Of a stretch of 9,423 bases of DNA, positions 1-6,727 are shown one piece after another. Under the pieces are notes generated by a model. The model made no database searches and was not told the DNA's origin. It saw only the letters and a list, made by a program, of their open reading frames with translations. Position 1 is the first letter of the stretch; every line of letters starts with the position of its first letter. Source of the stretch: T1SED10-198M sp003554345 [NCBI: Candidatus Sumerlaeota bacterium] (GTDB lineage Bacteria > Sumerlaeota > T1SED10-198M); the NCBI GenBank assembly GCA_003554345.1, contig PWGE01000155.1, positions 1 through 9,423 of the forward strand, read 5' to 3'. Made by a program: the position numbers and the translations under genes.

Positions 1-85
1 ACCAGCCTCCTCCTCCAATAGCCCAAGTGCCCATTCCGATAAGAGAAAGATTTAAGTCACTGTTTCCAGGAAGACGCTTGTGCAT
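1..85 (-). CDS. Aldo/keto reductase family protein, N-terminal fragment
   Basis: A minus-strand reading frame opens with ATG at 85 and runs off the left edge after 28 codons. Its start reads MHKRLPGNSDLNLSLIG and continues MGTWAIGGGGW. This matches the N-terminal beta-strand and cofactor-barrel entry of the aldo/keto reductase family, which usually begins with a 'LGxSxLxVSxIGLGTWxxGGG' pattern. Family members are cytosolic NAD(P)H-dependent oxidoreductases acting on aldehydes and ketones; the substrate cannot be inferred. The start is supported by an AAAGGGG ribosome binding site 8 bases upstream. The gene begins 13 bases after the pssA stop codon on the same strand, so it is probably the third cistron of the psd-pssA operon. 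The catalytic Tyr, Lys and His lie outside the window. The family call is fairly secure despite the short fragment. Confidence 0.8.
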   Translation of the reverse strand, partial: MHKRLPGNSDLNLSLIGMGTWAIGGGGW

Positions 86-93
86 GGTTTACA

Positions 94-100
94 CCCCTTT
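94..100 (-). promoter_or_regulatory. Ribosome binding site of the aldo/keto reductase gene
   Basis: On the minus strand AAAGGGG lies 8 bases before the ATG at 85 and overlaps the stop codon of pssA (99-101). It fixes the start of the truncated reductase gene and suggests independent initiation within a polycistronic message. Confidence 0.65.
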
Positions 101-839
101 ATTTTTTGGATTTGATTGATGCTTCTTTTTTTTGGTGCCGGGAAAGGTATCTTCTGTATAATGCCTTTGTCCAGAAAAAAATCATGTATAAAAAAGCCAG
201 CGGGAAAAAGATCAACTTATAATGTTCATAAAGTCCAACAATCAGGGCAAAGAAAATTATTACCAGAACCAGAAACTGGAAAGGACGTTTTTGATGAAAG
301 GAAATGGATTTTAGTCCGGGATAATGAATGTTGCTTACCATTAAATAAGAAGCAGCGATGATGATTAACGGTGAAATGGTGTATAAAAAATGCCAGTCCA
401 GTTCATGGGCAAAAAGGTTAAAGGTGAGTACAATTACCGCAGCACCCGGTATAGGAAGACCCATGAAAACGGACTTTTCTTCCTTTTTAGCCTGCACATT
501 ATAGCGTGCTAATCTTAAGGCACCGCATAATACATAAAACGCTACCACACTGTGAGAAAGACGCGTGTCAAAATGCTCCATAGCCTGGTATATGATAAGA
601 GCCGGTGCCAAACCAAAAGAAGTAATGTCTGCCAGAGAGTCGTAATTTAAACCAAACAAGCTTTCTGTACCGGTTAAGCGGGCAATTTTTCCATCTAAAG
701 CATCAAAAATGGCGGCAATTCCTATAAACCAGCTGGCACGGACAACGGAACCACTGTCAATAATAATAAGGATTGCTAAAACACCTAAAACTATACTTGC
801 AGATGTAAAGAGATTGGGAAGGATGTAAACTTTACGCAT
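99..839 (-). CDS. pssA: CDP-diacylglycerol--serine O-phosphatidyltransferase
   Basis: This 246-residue integral membrane enzyme condenses CDP-diacylglycerol with L-serine to give phosphatidylserine and CMP, the first committed step to phosphatidylethanolamine. The complete CDP-alcohol phosphatidyltransferase signature D-x2-D-G-x2-A-R-x8-G-x3-D-x3-D is present: Asp46, Asp49, Gly50, Ala53, Arg54, Gly63, Asp67 and Asp71. Several hydrophobic segments follow, and the protein ends in a basic cytoplasmic tail rich in Lys and Arg. The length fits the Bacillus-type (subclass II) PssA rather than the larger E. coli type. The start codon lies inside the last codons of psd (8-base overlap, 832-839) with no strong ribosome site, so translational coupling is likely. 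The next step of the pathway is encoded immediately upstream, which makes the assignment very secure. Confidence 0.95.
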   Translation of the reverse strand: MRKVYILPNLFTSASIVLGVLAILIIIDSGSVVRASWFIGIAAIFDALDGKIARLTGTESLFGLNYDSLADITSFGLAPALIIYQAMEHFDTRLSHSVVAFYVLCGALRLARYNVQAKKEEKSVFMGLPIPGAAVIVLTFNLFAHELDWHFLYTISPLIIIAASYLMVSNIHYPGLKSISFHQKRPFQFLVLVIIFFALIVGLYEHYKLIFFPLAFLYMIFFWTKALYRRYLSRHQKKEASIKSKK

Positions 840-1479
840 TCTTGTGGAATTTTAGGACCGGTGTTTGTCCACCCAGTATTTTGTTCCCGGGTTTGACAAG
901 AACTGTTGCTTCTCCCGCGGGTAATAGAAGTTCTACCCGCGACCCAAACCGTATGAGCCCCAGGTCTTCACCCTTTTTTACGGGGGCTCCTTTTCTTTTA
1001 AAGTTCACTATCCGGCGGGCTATAATACCGGCAATCTGTTTCACCTTAACAGTGGTGTTTTCCCCTTCAATGGTGATAATGTTGTGTTCATTTTCGTCAG
1101 AAGACTTTTCATTGAGGGCGTTTATGAATTTTCCGTGATGATATTCTATGTCTTTGATTTTACCACTTAAGGGAGATTTAGTTACATGAACATTAAATAT
1201 GGAGAGAAAAATGGTAACACTTATGCTTTCTCCCAGGTCCGAATCTTCCTTCTTCTGTACAGCGAGAACTTTTCCATCAGCAGGCGCTACAAAAAGGTCT
1301 GGCTCGGAAGGGATTATACGAATGGGATTTCTGAAAAAGAAAGCAAGGAAAGCTGCCAGTACCAGGAGTAAAAAACCTGCTATGGGAAATATCAGCAGGC
1401 AGAGAATGCCGATTACCAGTACCGGCAAAAAAAACTTCCAACCATCATCTGCAAGGGGGGAGTTGTTTCTTCTTTTCAT
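832..1479 (-). CDS. psd: Phosphatidylserine decarboxylase proenzyme, short (PSD-A) type
   Basis: This 215-residue protein decarboxylates phosphatidylserine to phosphatidylethanolamine at the inner face of the cytoplasmic membrane. Residues about 15-48 form two hydrophobic segments followed by FFRNPIR, the family's FFRdPxR motif. APADGKV (65-71) and NVHVTKSPLSG (96-106) are conserved blocks. Gly179-Ser180 in RFGSRVELLLP is the self-cleavage site; Ser180 should become the pyruvoyl group of the alpha chain. Length and motifs fit the short archaeal/Firmicutes-type Psd rather than the about 300-residue E. coli enzyme. It is the first gene of the psd-pssA-reductase run and overlaps pssA by 8 bases. 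An AAGGA-like ribosome site sits rather far (about 14 bases) from the ATG. The gene contains an eight-T run in its coding strand near codon 16, which resembles A/T runs elsewhere in the window. Confidence 0.95.
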   Translation of the reverse strand: MKRRNNSPLADDGWKFFLPVLVIGILCLLIFPIAGFLLLVLAAFLAFFFRNPIRIIPSEPDLFVAPADGKVLAVQKKEDSDLGESISVTIFLSIFNVHVTKSPLSGKIKDIEYHHGKFINALNEKSSDENEHNIITIEGENTTVKVKQIAGIIARRIVNFKRKGAPVKKGEDLGLIRFGSRVELLLPAGEATVLVKPGNKILGGQTPVLKFHKNA

Positions 1480-1514
1480 TTTAATTGCTTGATTCCTTTA
1501 TTTTTAACATGTTT

Positions 1515-1520
1515 ATTATA
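1515..1520 (-). promoter_or_regulatory. Candidate -10 box for the psd-pssA operon
   Basis: A perfect TATAAT occurs on the minus strand about 35 bases before the psd start, within the 82-base divergent gap (1480-1561). No good TTGACA-like -35 box is visible at 16-18 bases spacing, so this is a plausible but unproven sigma-70-type promoter. The same AT-rich gap must also serve the plus-strand metallopeptidase gene. The clearest plus-strand -10 candidate there is TACAAT at 1519-1524, again with a poor -35. Confidence 0.4.
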
Positions 1521-1561
1521 CAATCTTTTGAGCGTAAATCATTTATTTTGAAAATACCTGC

Positions 1562-2260
1562 ATGAATAAGAAGCGACGTCCACTTTCCCCCTTTATGATG
1601 GAAGGGACTTTTTTTTATAAAAAAAAATGTTTCCTGTGTCCTTCCCGTACTTTTAAGCTGGTATACTCTCCGGGAAAGAAGGAATATCTTTTTTATGTGC
1701 CTCCTGCAGTGATAGATCTCAAGAGAGAAAAGTTGCATCTTTTTTTTAAGTACTGGGAAAGCCGTATCAAAAAGAAAAAAATGTCCCTTTGTTTGAAAAA
1801 AGAAGTTCGAAGACTCCTGGCTTCCCTTCGTCCGAGAGGTGATACTCCCCGGCAGGCATCTCATTATGATTTGAGACCTCAGGGAAAGTATCATGATCTT
1901 CAGCACCATTTTCAAAATGTGTGCCAGGCATTAGATCTTCCCGGTAATGAATACATTCGCCTGGGATGGAGCAAAAAGCCGGTTAAAAGCTACTGGGGGA
2001 AATATTTGCCGGCTATAGAAGGCATTATAATAAATCGTTTTCTTGACTCATCTCGTTGTCCTCCCTATATCCTGGAATATATTCTTTATCATGAATTATT
2101 GCATCATCTTATTAAACCGGACTTTGAAGAGGCTCATTACAGGCACTCAAGTTTGTTTCGATATTATATGAGAAAATTTCCTGATGAGCGCCGGATTCGA
2201 AAGGAGCTGAAAGAATTAGCGTCCTTATTATCCAGGAAATATAAAACGGTTTGCCCATGA
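1562..2260 (+). CDS. SprT-like zinc metallopeptidase (HExxH)
   Basis: The 232-residue product carries HELLHH at 177-182: His177 and His181 are the expected zinc ligands and Glu178 the catalytic base. His195 in YRHSSLF is the likely third ligand, as in SprT-like and M48-like proteins where a histidine lies four residues before a conserved Phe/Trp. The preceding blocks, YHDLQHHFQNV (110-120), IRLGWSK (132-138) and YWGKY...IIINRFLD (144-162), follow the usual SprT-like order: an xYDLxxxFxxVN helix, a xIxWG strand, a lGxY strand and an xIxINxxLD strand. The first 90 residues are an extra N-terminal region with a lone CxxC (Cys23, Cys26) and very basic patches. No signal peptide is seen, so it is probably cytosolic. 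Substrate unknown. The ATG at 1562 lacks an obvious ribosome site; ATGs at 1595 and 1598 are alternatives. It overlaps the PASTA gene by four bases. Confidence 0.8.
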   Translation: MNKKRRPLSPFMMEGTFFYKKKCFLCPSRTFKLVYSPGKKEYLFYVPPAVIDLKREKLHLFFKYWESRIKKKKMSLCLKKEVRRLLASLRPRGDTPRQASHYDLRPQGKYHDLQHHFQNVCQALDLPGNEYIRLGWSKKPVKSYWGKYLPAIEGIIINRFLDSSRCPPYILEYILYHELLHHLIKPDFEEAHYRHSSLFRYYMRKFPDERRIRKELKELASLLSRKYKTVCP

Positions 2261-3027
2261 AACGGTTTTTGCTCTTCGCTCGCGACAGTTTTTTCTTGTT
2301 ATCAATTTCCGGTGTGGTTTTTGCCCTTTTTGTTTTGGTGGGTTATTTGAGTGTCCATTTTTTCATACAGAGACCAACCGTCAATCTTCCCTATTTACAT
2401 CGCACTTCTCTTATCGAATCTATGAAGAGTCTGGAAGAAATGGATCTCAGTGGTAGAGTTGTGGAGTACCGCTTTGATAGTGAAATACCGCGGGGGTATG
2501 TAGTGGAACAGTATCCTGTAGCAGGTACCACCGTGAAAGTGGATACGACGGTCCAGCTGGTTGTCTCGCGAGGACCTGAAAAAGTGGAAGTGCCGCGCGT
2601 GGAAAGAATGGAATTGAAAAGAGCGCGTATTGTTCTGCAGGATGCTTTTTTAAATATGGGGGATATTACCTATCTTCATTCCGATAGTGTTCCGGAAGGC
2701 TATATTATTCGCCAGTCTATTGAGTCAGAGGCTATGGTTCCCCAGGAGACAGATGTCGATCTGTTGGTGAGTGCCGGAGAAAAAACCAGGATTTTACGGG
2801 TGCCGGACCTGGAAGGCAAACATCTTCAGGAAGCCCAGGAAATCATTGAGGAGATGAATCTTATTCTTGACCGCGTCGAATATCTGCAGACAGATGAATA
2901 CTCTTCACAGACAGTTATTGCCCAGTCTCCGGATCCTCTTTCTTCTATTTCTGAATACTCTGAAGTCTCTCTTACTATAGCAGTTCCTCCAAGTCCTTAT
3001 CAGCTTCCTGAGACTCCCTACAGATGA
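2257..3027 (+). CDS. Membrane-anchored protein with three PASTA domains
   Basis: The 256-residue product has a short basic N-terminus, one transmembrane segment (about 12-36) and three tandem PASTA domains (about 40-106, 109-174 and 178-243), each showing the 'VPxL...A...L...G.......S..VP.G.VI.Q.P..G..V..G..V.L.VS.G' rhythm. Examples are RGYVVEQYPVAGTTV in repeat 1 and EGYIIRQSIESEAMV in repeat 2. It ends in a Pro-rich tail. PASTA repeats are found on penicillin-binding proteins and Ser/Thr kinases of the PknB type and can bind muropeptides or peptidoglycan; here no kinase or transpeptidase domain is attached. The protein should be a bitopic inner-membrane protein with PASTA repeats outside. 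I chose ATG 2257, which overlaps the upstream TGA as ATGA, over a TTG two codons earlier (2251). The gene is therefore translationally coupled to the metallopeptidase. Its specific role is unknown. Confidence 0.85.
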   Translation: MKRFLLFARDSFFLLSISGVVFALFVLVGYLSVHFFIQRPTVNLPYLHRTSLIESMKSLEEMDLSGRVVEYRFDSEIPRGYVVEQYPVAGTTVKVDTTVQLVVSRGPEKVEVPRVERMELKRARIVLQDAFLNMGDITYLHSDSVPEGYIIRQSIESEAMVPQETDVDLLVSAGEKTRILRVPDLEGKHLQEAQEIIEEMNLILDRVEYLQTDEYSSQTVIAQSPDPLSSISEYSEVSLTIAVPPSPYQLPETPYR

Positions 3028-3035
3028 TATGTAAA

Positions 3036-3063
3036 TTGATTGATGAACATATCTTGATAAGAT
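3036..3063 (+). promoter_or_regulatory. Candidate promoter upstream of the propeller/NlpC-P60 pair
   Basis: TTGATT (3036-3041) and TAAGAT (3058-3063) are separated by 16 bases, and TGA immediately before the -10 gives an extended -10 pattern. It lies in the 71-base gap between the PASTA gene and the propeller gene. There is no terminator in the gap, so the downstream pair may be read both from this promoter and by read-through. Confidence 0.4.
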
Positions 3064-3064
3064 A
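3050..3064. repeat. Perfect 6-bp inverted repeat over the candidate -10 box
   Basis: TATCTT (3050-3055) and AAGATA (3059-3064) form a 15-base palindrome with the three-base centre GAT. It covers the putative -10 hexamer exactly. It could be a small operator, or simply an AT-rich coincidence; no T-run follows, so it is not a terminator. Confidence 0.35.
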
Positions 3065-3082
3065 GTAAAACCAGCAATATTG

Positions 3083-3089
3083 AAAGGAG
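3083..3089 (+). promoter_or_regulatory. Ribosome binding site of the propeller-like gene
   Basis: AAAGGAG lies 9 bases before ATG 3099 and 12 before the adjacent ATG 3102. It supports initiation at one of this ATG pair and gives the gene its own strong translation signal, unlike the coupled genes on either side. Confidence 0.7.
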
Positions 3090-3098
3090 TACAGAATT

Positions 3099-4055
3099 AT
3101 GATGCGAAAAATATCTGTACTGGTAATGTGTCTCTTTGTATCATTGGTAATGGCAGAAAGCCATGAGCTTTTTACCCTTAACTGGGGCGAGGAAAGAGAT
3201 GAAGTCACTCTGACTGACAGACAGGAGAGTGATATCATGGGGGCCGTATCCTTTACCATCGGAGAAGATGGTATGATTTACGTTCCTGAAGCCCTGCGCG
3301 AGGAGATCCTGGTCTATGACAGGGACGGTGAATTTAAGAAAGCTATTCCCCTTCAAACCCGAATTAATCAACTGGCAGTGGATTCTTCAGGATATATCTT
3401 TACACGCTCTGATAGAGGGATAGTATCGGTTTACTCGCAGGAGAGAAAGTCGAAAGACGGGAACCTGGTAGAGCAGTATCAACTGGAATATTCACCGGAT
3501 CTGATTGAAGGCTACGGACAGGAAATTCACTTAGAAGGTTCTGAAACTGATGCAGTGCGCGATGTGGGTGTTCATATGCTTGATGGATTTACAAAACCGG
3601 TATTTACTCTTGATAAAAGTGGAAGTCAGGTGCGGACTGAGCAAGCCGACTCCGGTGTTCGTAAACGGGGACGTCCCGGTAGTGATGGAAAGCAGTATCG
3701 CAGTTATTGGCAGGATGACCAAACCGGTGTGGTAGAAATATACGACCAATCAGCGACTTTAATGCGTGAGTTTGAAGTGCCTCTTAAAGATGAAGGGCGT
3801 CTGGGGGTTTTTCTCTTTAAAGGAGTGGATGAAGATGGCAATATTTTTCTTGAAAGAGAACGTATTGTTGACCGGCAGGCGCATCTGGAAATAGTAGTGG
3901 TTAATAGTGAAGGAGAAATACTGGAGACTTTAGAAATACCCAATGACTATTATTCTACTGTTTACAAGAAAACCCATTTACACGACGGGAAAATCTATCA
4001 AATGCAGACAACCCGCCGGGGCATTCAATTTTCAGCATGGGAGGTGCTTCAATGA
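3099..4055 (+). CDS. Secreted beta-propeller-like protein of unknown function
   Basis: The 318-residue product begins with a typical signal peptide (MMRKISVLVM, hydrophobic core, VMA with cleavage likely after Ala19), so it should be exported. The mature part alternates short beta-strand stretches with 'DxxGxIY/F' turns: GEDGMIYVP (55-63), DSSGYIFTR (95-103), DEDGNIFLE (244-252), NSEGEILETLEI (269-280) and HDGKIYQMQ (295-303). That spacing is typical of NHL/six-bladed propeller (TolB-like or YncE-like) folds, although I cannot assign a subfamily or blade count. No catalytic motif is visible. The stop overlaps the start of the NlpC/P60 gene as ATGA, so the two proteins are translationally coupled and may act together outside the cytoplasm. 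An RGRP tetrapeptide at 190-193 is probably accidental in an exported protein. Confidence 0.65.
   Translation: MMRKISVLVMCLFVSLVMAESHELFTLNWGEERDEVTLTDRQESDIMGAVSFTIGEDGMIYVPEALREEILVYDRDGEFKKAIPLQTRINQLAVDSSGYIFTRSDRGIVSVYSQERKSKDGNLVEQYQLEYSPDLIEGYGQEIHLEGSETDAVRDVGVHMLDGFTKPVFTLDKSGSQVRTEQADSGVRKRGRPGSDGKQYRSYWQDDQTGVVEIYDQSATLMREFEVPLKDEGRLGVFLFKGVDEDGNIFLERERIVDRQAHLEIVVVNSEGEILETLEIPNDYYSTVYKKTHLHDGKIYQMQTTRRGIQFSAWEVLQ
4040..4046 (+). promoter_or_regulatory. Ribosome binding site that decides the NlpC/P60 gene start
   Basis: GGAGGTG ends 5 bases before ATG 4052, whereas the upstream in-frame ATG 4037 would overlap this site and has none of its own. The start at 4052 also opens directly into a MKKHILF signal peptide, so 4052 is preferred. 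Confidence 0.75.
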
Positions 4056-6535
4056 AAAAACATATCCTTTTTATAACTGTTGTATTCCTTTTTTCTCTGG
4101 TGTTAACAGGTGCTTATCCCTATACAGAGGAACCGATGAGCCGCAGCAATATATTGAGCCGTGCACATCTTTTCTGGCAACTGCACTGGTACTGCAGTGA
4201 AGAAAACGCCTACGGTACCGAGATTGACGGGGGAGAATCTCCCTATGGTACCGACTACGGTTGGAAGGATACTATGCCCTATTGCTGGGGTGGAAACGAT
4301 GATGTGTATGTTTTTCTGGAAAAAATGACTGATGGTCTGGGAGCGGGAGATAGAGATACTTCTTCTTCGAGTCCCTTCTATGGGGGTCATGTAGGAAGTG
4401 TGGACTGCAGTGGTTATGTGTCCCAGGTCTGGAGAAGTGGGCGTTATACAACCAGGACATTTCCCAATATAACCGAGGATGTGGGATGGGAAAATCTGGC
4501 ACCTGGTGATGCTATTAACCGCCCCGGTCATATACGCCTGAATGTTCAATATCCTACCAGTGACGGTTCAATTCTCGTCTATGAATCGACAGGTTATGGC
4601 TGGCAGATGCAGTATCGGACACTTGCTTACGATGGTGATTATGAGGGAGTAAGATATGATTACGTTTCTGAACGTCCTTCTCTTATTTCTCTGCAGCAGA
4701 GCAGTTCAGACGGCGTTGAAGTAAAATGGTACGGAGATATTGGTACCGGTCACGACGATCCCGACAGCGGTTTTTCCATATATTATAAGGTGCCCGGTGG
4801 TGATTGGAACCAGGCTCACAGCCTCCTTGATGGTCACGTAACATCTGCAGAAGTCAACAACCTGGAAGCCAACCAGCTTTATTATTTTGAAGTGAGAGCC
4901 CATAAACCGGGGGGGGGTGTTACTACTCATTCTAATATCGTGCCGGTTGTGCTGGAGGATGGACCTTTTCACAAGTCTGCTGTCAGCCCTGTTTTACTGG
5001 TTGATGGATATGAGCGCTATCTTCGTGATGAGTCTACCGAACAGCATGCATTGTTGACCCACTATGGAGAAGCTCTGGACAACGCAAATGCCTCGTTCGA
5101 TATGGTAGACAACGTCATGATCAGCCGTGAACTGGTATGCCTGCAGGATTATGAAACGGTTATATGGATGCATGGAATGGAATCTACAGCAGATAACACC
5201 TTTAATCATATTGAAATGGATGCTGCTATCCGGTTTCTGGAAAATGGTGGAAATCTTTTTGTGAGTGGTTCGGAAATTGGCTGGGATATGGTGCAAAATG
5301 AACCTGAGATAGACAACCTGGGAGCAGTCCATCAGGAAAAGTACCGCAGTTTCAGCGGTTTCTATAACGACTATCTCAAAGCAGAATATATCGGTGACGG
5401 CGTCGATGGTAACGGCTACCAGGCAACCGGAATGGATGGCACTATCTTTGAAGGTATTGACTTTTCCTTTGATGATGGAACTCAGGGCACTTTTAATGCC
5501 AGATGGGCGGACCGGATAGATTCGTATGGTGATGGAGTCCTTAATCTTCAATATGATTCCGGACATTACGGCGGTATTCAATATGAAGGCTTTTTTGGTG
5601 ACTCCAACAAAGAAGGAAAACTGGTATATTCGGCAATTCCTTTTGAAACCATCTATCCTCAATCGGATGCCGACCAGGTAATGGAGCGGGTACTGGAGTT
5701 TTTTGAAACGGAACCAGTCTCCCTGCCTTTTGAGGATGATTTTAGCGATAATAACTACGCTCCGTATCATTTACGGGTTGAGCCTCCATCTTCCCATCCG
5801 GATAATCATGCTTTTGAGCGAGACTTTGATTACTTGCAGTTGCCTGACCCTGACCTTGAGGTCCCGGAAGATGGGAATCAGAGGGCTTTGAAAATGGAGG
5901 CCAATGCCTATGACGGTGAAGTCCAATGGGTTAAAGCAGAAGTAGGAGATACAAGCTGGAATGATTACAGCGTGGAATGGTGGCAGAACAACTGGATAGA
6001 TCCTGATCAAACATCCGCCACCACAGAGTTTGCCGGTATCGGTGTCCGTACTAATGGTTTCGACAGTGGATACTATTTTCTGGTGCGCACCAATGTCAGT
6101 GACGTATGGGGTTCGTACGTAAATGTCTTTCGTAGTTTCCCCGGAGTGGTGTCTCCCCAGCATCAAGAAGAGACCTCTGCAGATAATATAGAAAGAATCT
6201 TCTTCCTGCGTGGTTCTAATGAGAGCTGGGAGGATTCTCCCGAGGTAAATATTAATCCCGACCCGGATGGCGACCCCATAGGGGTTACCAATCAGTGGGT
6301 CCATTATAAGGTAGAGGTGCAGAAAGACGAAATTTCATTCTACATAAATGATATGGATCAACCGGTCTGGAGCAAGCAGGATCCTGAACCTCATGAAAGC
6401 GGTAAGGTGATGTTCCTGCATGAAAGTCCCTGGGCAGGTACCACGGATGGTCATGATAAAGTGTTGTCTCTCTATGAAAACATTCGAATTACCCCTGATA
6501 AAACCTGGATACAGGACTGGAACTTGTTCTACTGA
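4052..6535 (+). CDS. Secreted multidomain protein: NlpC/P60-like, FN3, GATase-like and ConA-like domains
   Basis: The 827-residue product has a signal peptide (1-21). Residues about 30-205 form an NlpC/P60-like cysteine peptidase or amidase domain: PYCWGG (76-81), then DCSGYVSQVW with catalytic Cys119, PGHIRL with His160, and Glu178 as possible third residue. Such domains usually cut peptide or amide bonds of peptidoglycan. Residues 207-302 look like a fibronectin type III domain ending in LYYFEVRAHKPGGG. Residues 311-552 resemble the glutamine-amidotransferase-like domain found in Xly-type N-acetylmuramoyl-L-alanine amidases: VLLVDGYERY, TVIWMHGMESTADNTF, FLENGGNLFVSGSEIGWD and IPFETI. Residues about 560-815 form a beta-rich concanavalin/LamG-like domain: FAGIGVRTNG, WVHYKVEVQKDEISFYIND and LYENIRI. 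A nine-G run lies at codons 286-289. It is the last gene before a strong terminator and is coupled to the propeller-like gene. The exact substrate is unproven. Confidence 0.8.
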   Translation: MKKHILFITVVFLFSLVLTGAYPYTEEPMSRSNILSRAHLFWQLHWYCSEENAYGTEIDGGESPYGTDYGWKDTMPYCWGGNDDVYVFLEKMTDGLGAGDRDTSSSSPFYGGHVGSVDCSGYVSQVWRSGRYTTRTFPNITEDVGWENLAPGDAINRPGHIRLNVQYPTSDGSILVYESTGYGWQMQYRTLAYDGDYEGVRYDYVSERPSLISLQQSSSDGVEVKWYGDIGTGHDDPDSGFSIYYKVPGGDWNQAHSLLDGHVTSAEVNNLEANQLYYFEVRAHKPGGGVTTHSNIVPVVLEDGPFHKSAVSPVLLVDGYERYLRDESTEQHALLTHYGEALDNANASFDMVDNVMISRELVCLQDYETVIWMHGMESTADNTFNHIEMDAAIRFLENGGNLFVSGSEIGWDMVQNEPEIDNLGAVHQEKYRSFSGFYNDYLKAEYIGDGVDGNGYQATGMDGTIFEGIDFSFDDGTQGTFNARWADRIDSYGDGVLNLQYDSGHYGGIQYEGFFGDSNKEGKLVYSAIPFETIYPQSDADQVMERVLEFFETEPVSLPFEDDFSDNNYAPYHLRVEPPSSHPDNHAFERDFDYLQLPDPDLEVPEDGNQRALKMEANAYDGEVQWVKAEVGDTSWNDYSVEWWQNNWIDPDQTSATTEFAGIGVRTNGFDSGYYFLVRTNVSDVWGSYVNVFRSFPGVVSPQHQEETSADNIERIFFLRGSNESWEDSPEVNINPDPDGDPIGVTNQWVHYKVEVQKDEISFYINDMDQPVWSKQDPEPHESGKVMFLHESPWAGTTDGHDKVLSLYENIRITPDKTWIQDWNLFY
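4909..4917 (+). repeat. Nine-base poly-G tract inside the NlpC/P60 gene
   Basis: The run encodes Pro-Gly-Gly-Gly (286-289) near the end of the FN3 domain. Insertion of one G would create a TAA at codon 295, giving a 294-residue product. Loss of one G shifts into another frame that also reaches a stop (TGA) within some tens of codons. Both changes would remove the GATase-like and ConA-like regions. Runs of this length in G are classical slippage sites in phase-variable genes. Confidence 0.85.
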
Positions 6536-6605
6536 GAGATGGTTCTGTCAGAAGAAAGTTACTGTGAAATAATGCAGTAAGGCGATTAAAAAGATAAGAA
6601 AAGTT

Positions 6606-6645
6606 AAAGCCGGAAGCCGCTACGCAAGTGGTTTCCGGCTTTTTT
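6606..6645 (+). terminator. Intrinsic terminator after the NlpC/P60 gene
   Basis: A 14-bp stem pairs 6607-6620 with 6628-6641, with only two G-U wobbles. The 7-base loop is TACGCAA, and T residues continue to 6645. It lies 71 bases after the stop codon of the four-gene plus-strand run and is a textbook rho-independent terminator. Confidence 0.93.
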
Positions 6646-6727
6646 ATATGAACCGGATAATATGGTTTTTTTACGGGCTTTTGTATATATTGTGGAATTT
6701 TGCCAGGATGAACTGAGCACAAGTGCG

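Noticed and set aside
1609-1627. T8 and A9 runs in the SprT-like gene as a phase-variation site
   Set aside because: Runs of eight A or T are found in several genes of this window, including pssA and psd, so they look like background composition rather than a selected switch.
1481-1915. A 144-codon minus-strand open frame upstream of psd
   Set aside because: It lies opposite the SprT-like gene, whose HExxH motif and conserved blocks identify the true coding strand. The product is low-complexity and basic.
3666-3677. RGRP motif suggesting an AT-hook in the propeller-like protein
   Set aside because: The protein carries a signal peptide and should be exported, and one tetrapeptide match carries little weight.
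4103-6304. Long open frames on the minus strand opposite the NlpC/P60 gene
   Set aside because: They are antisense shadows of a well-supported coding gene and have no domains or ribosome sites of their own.
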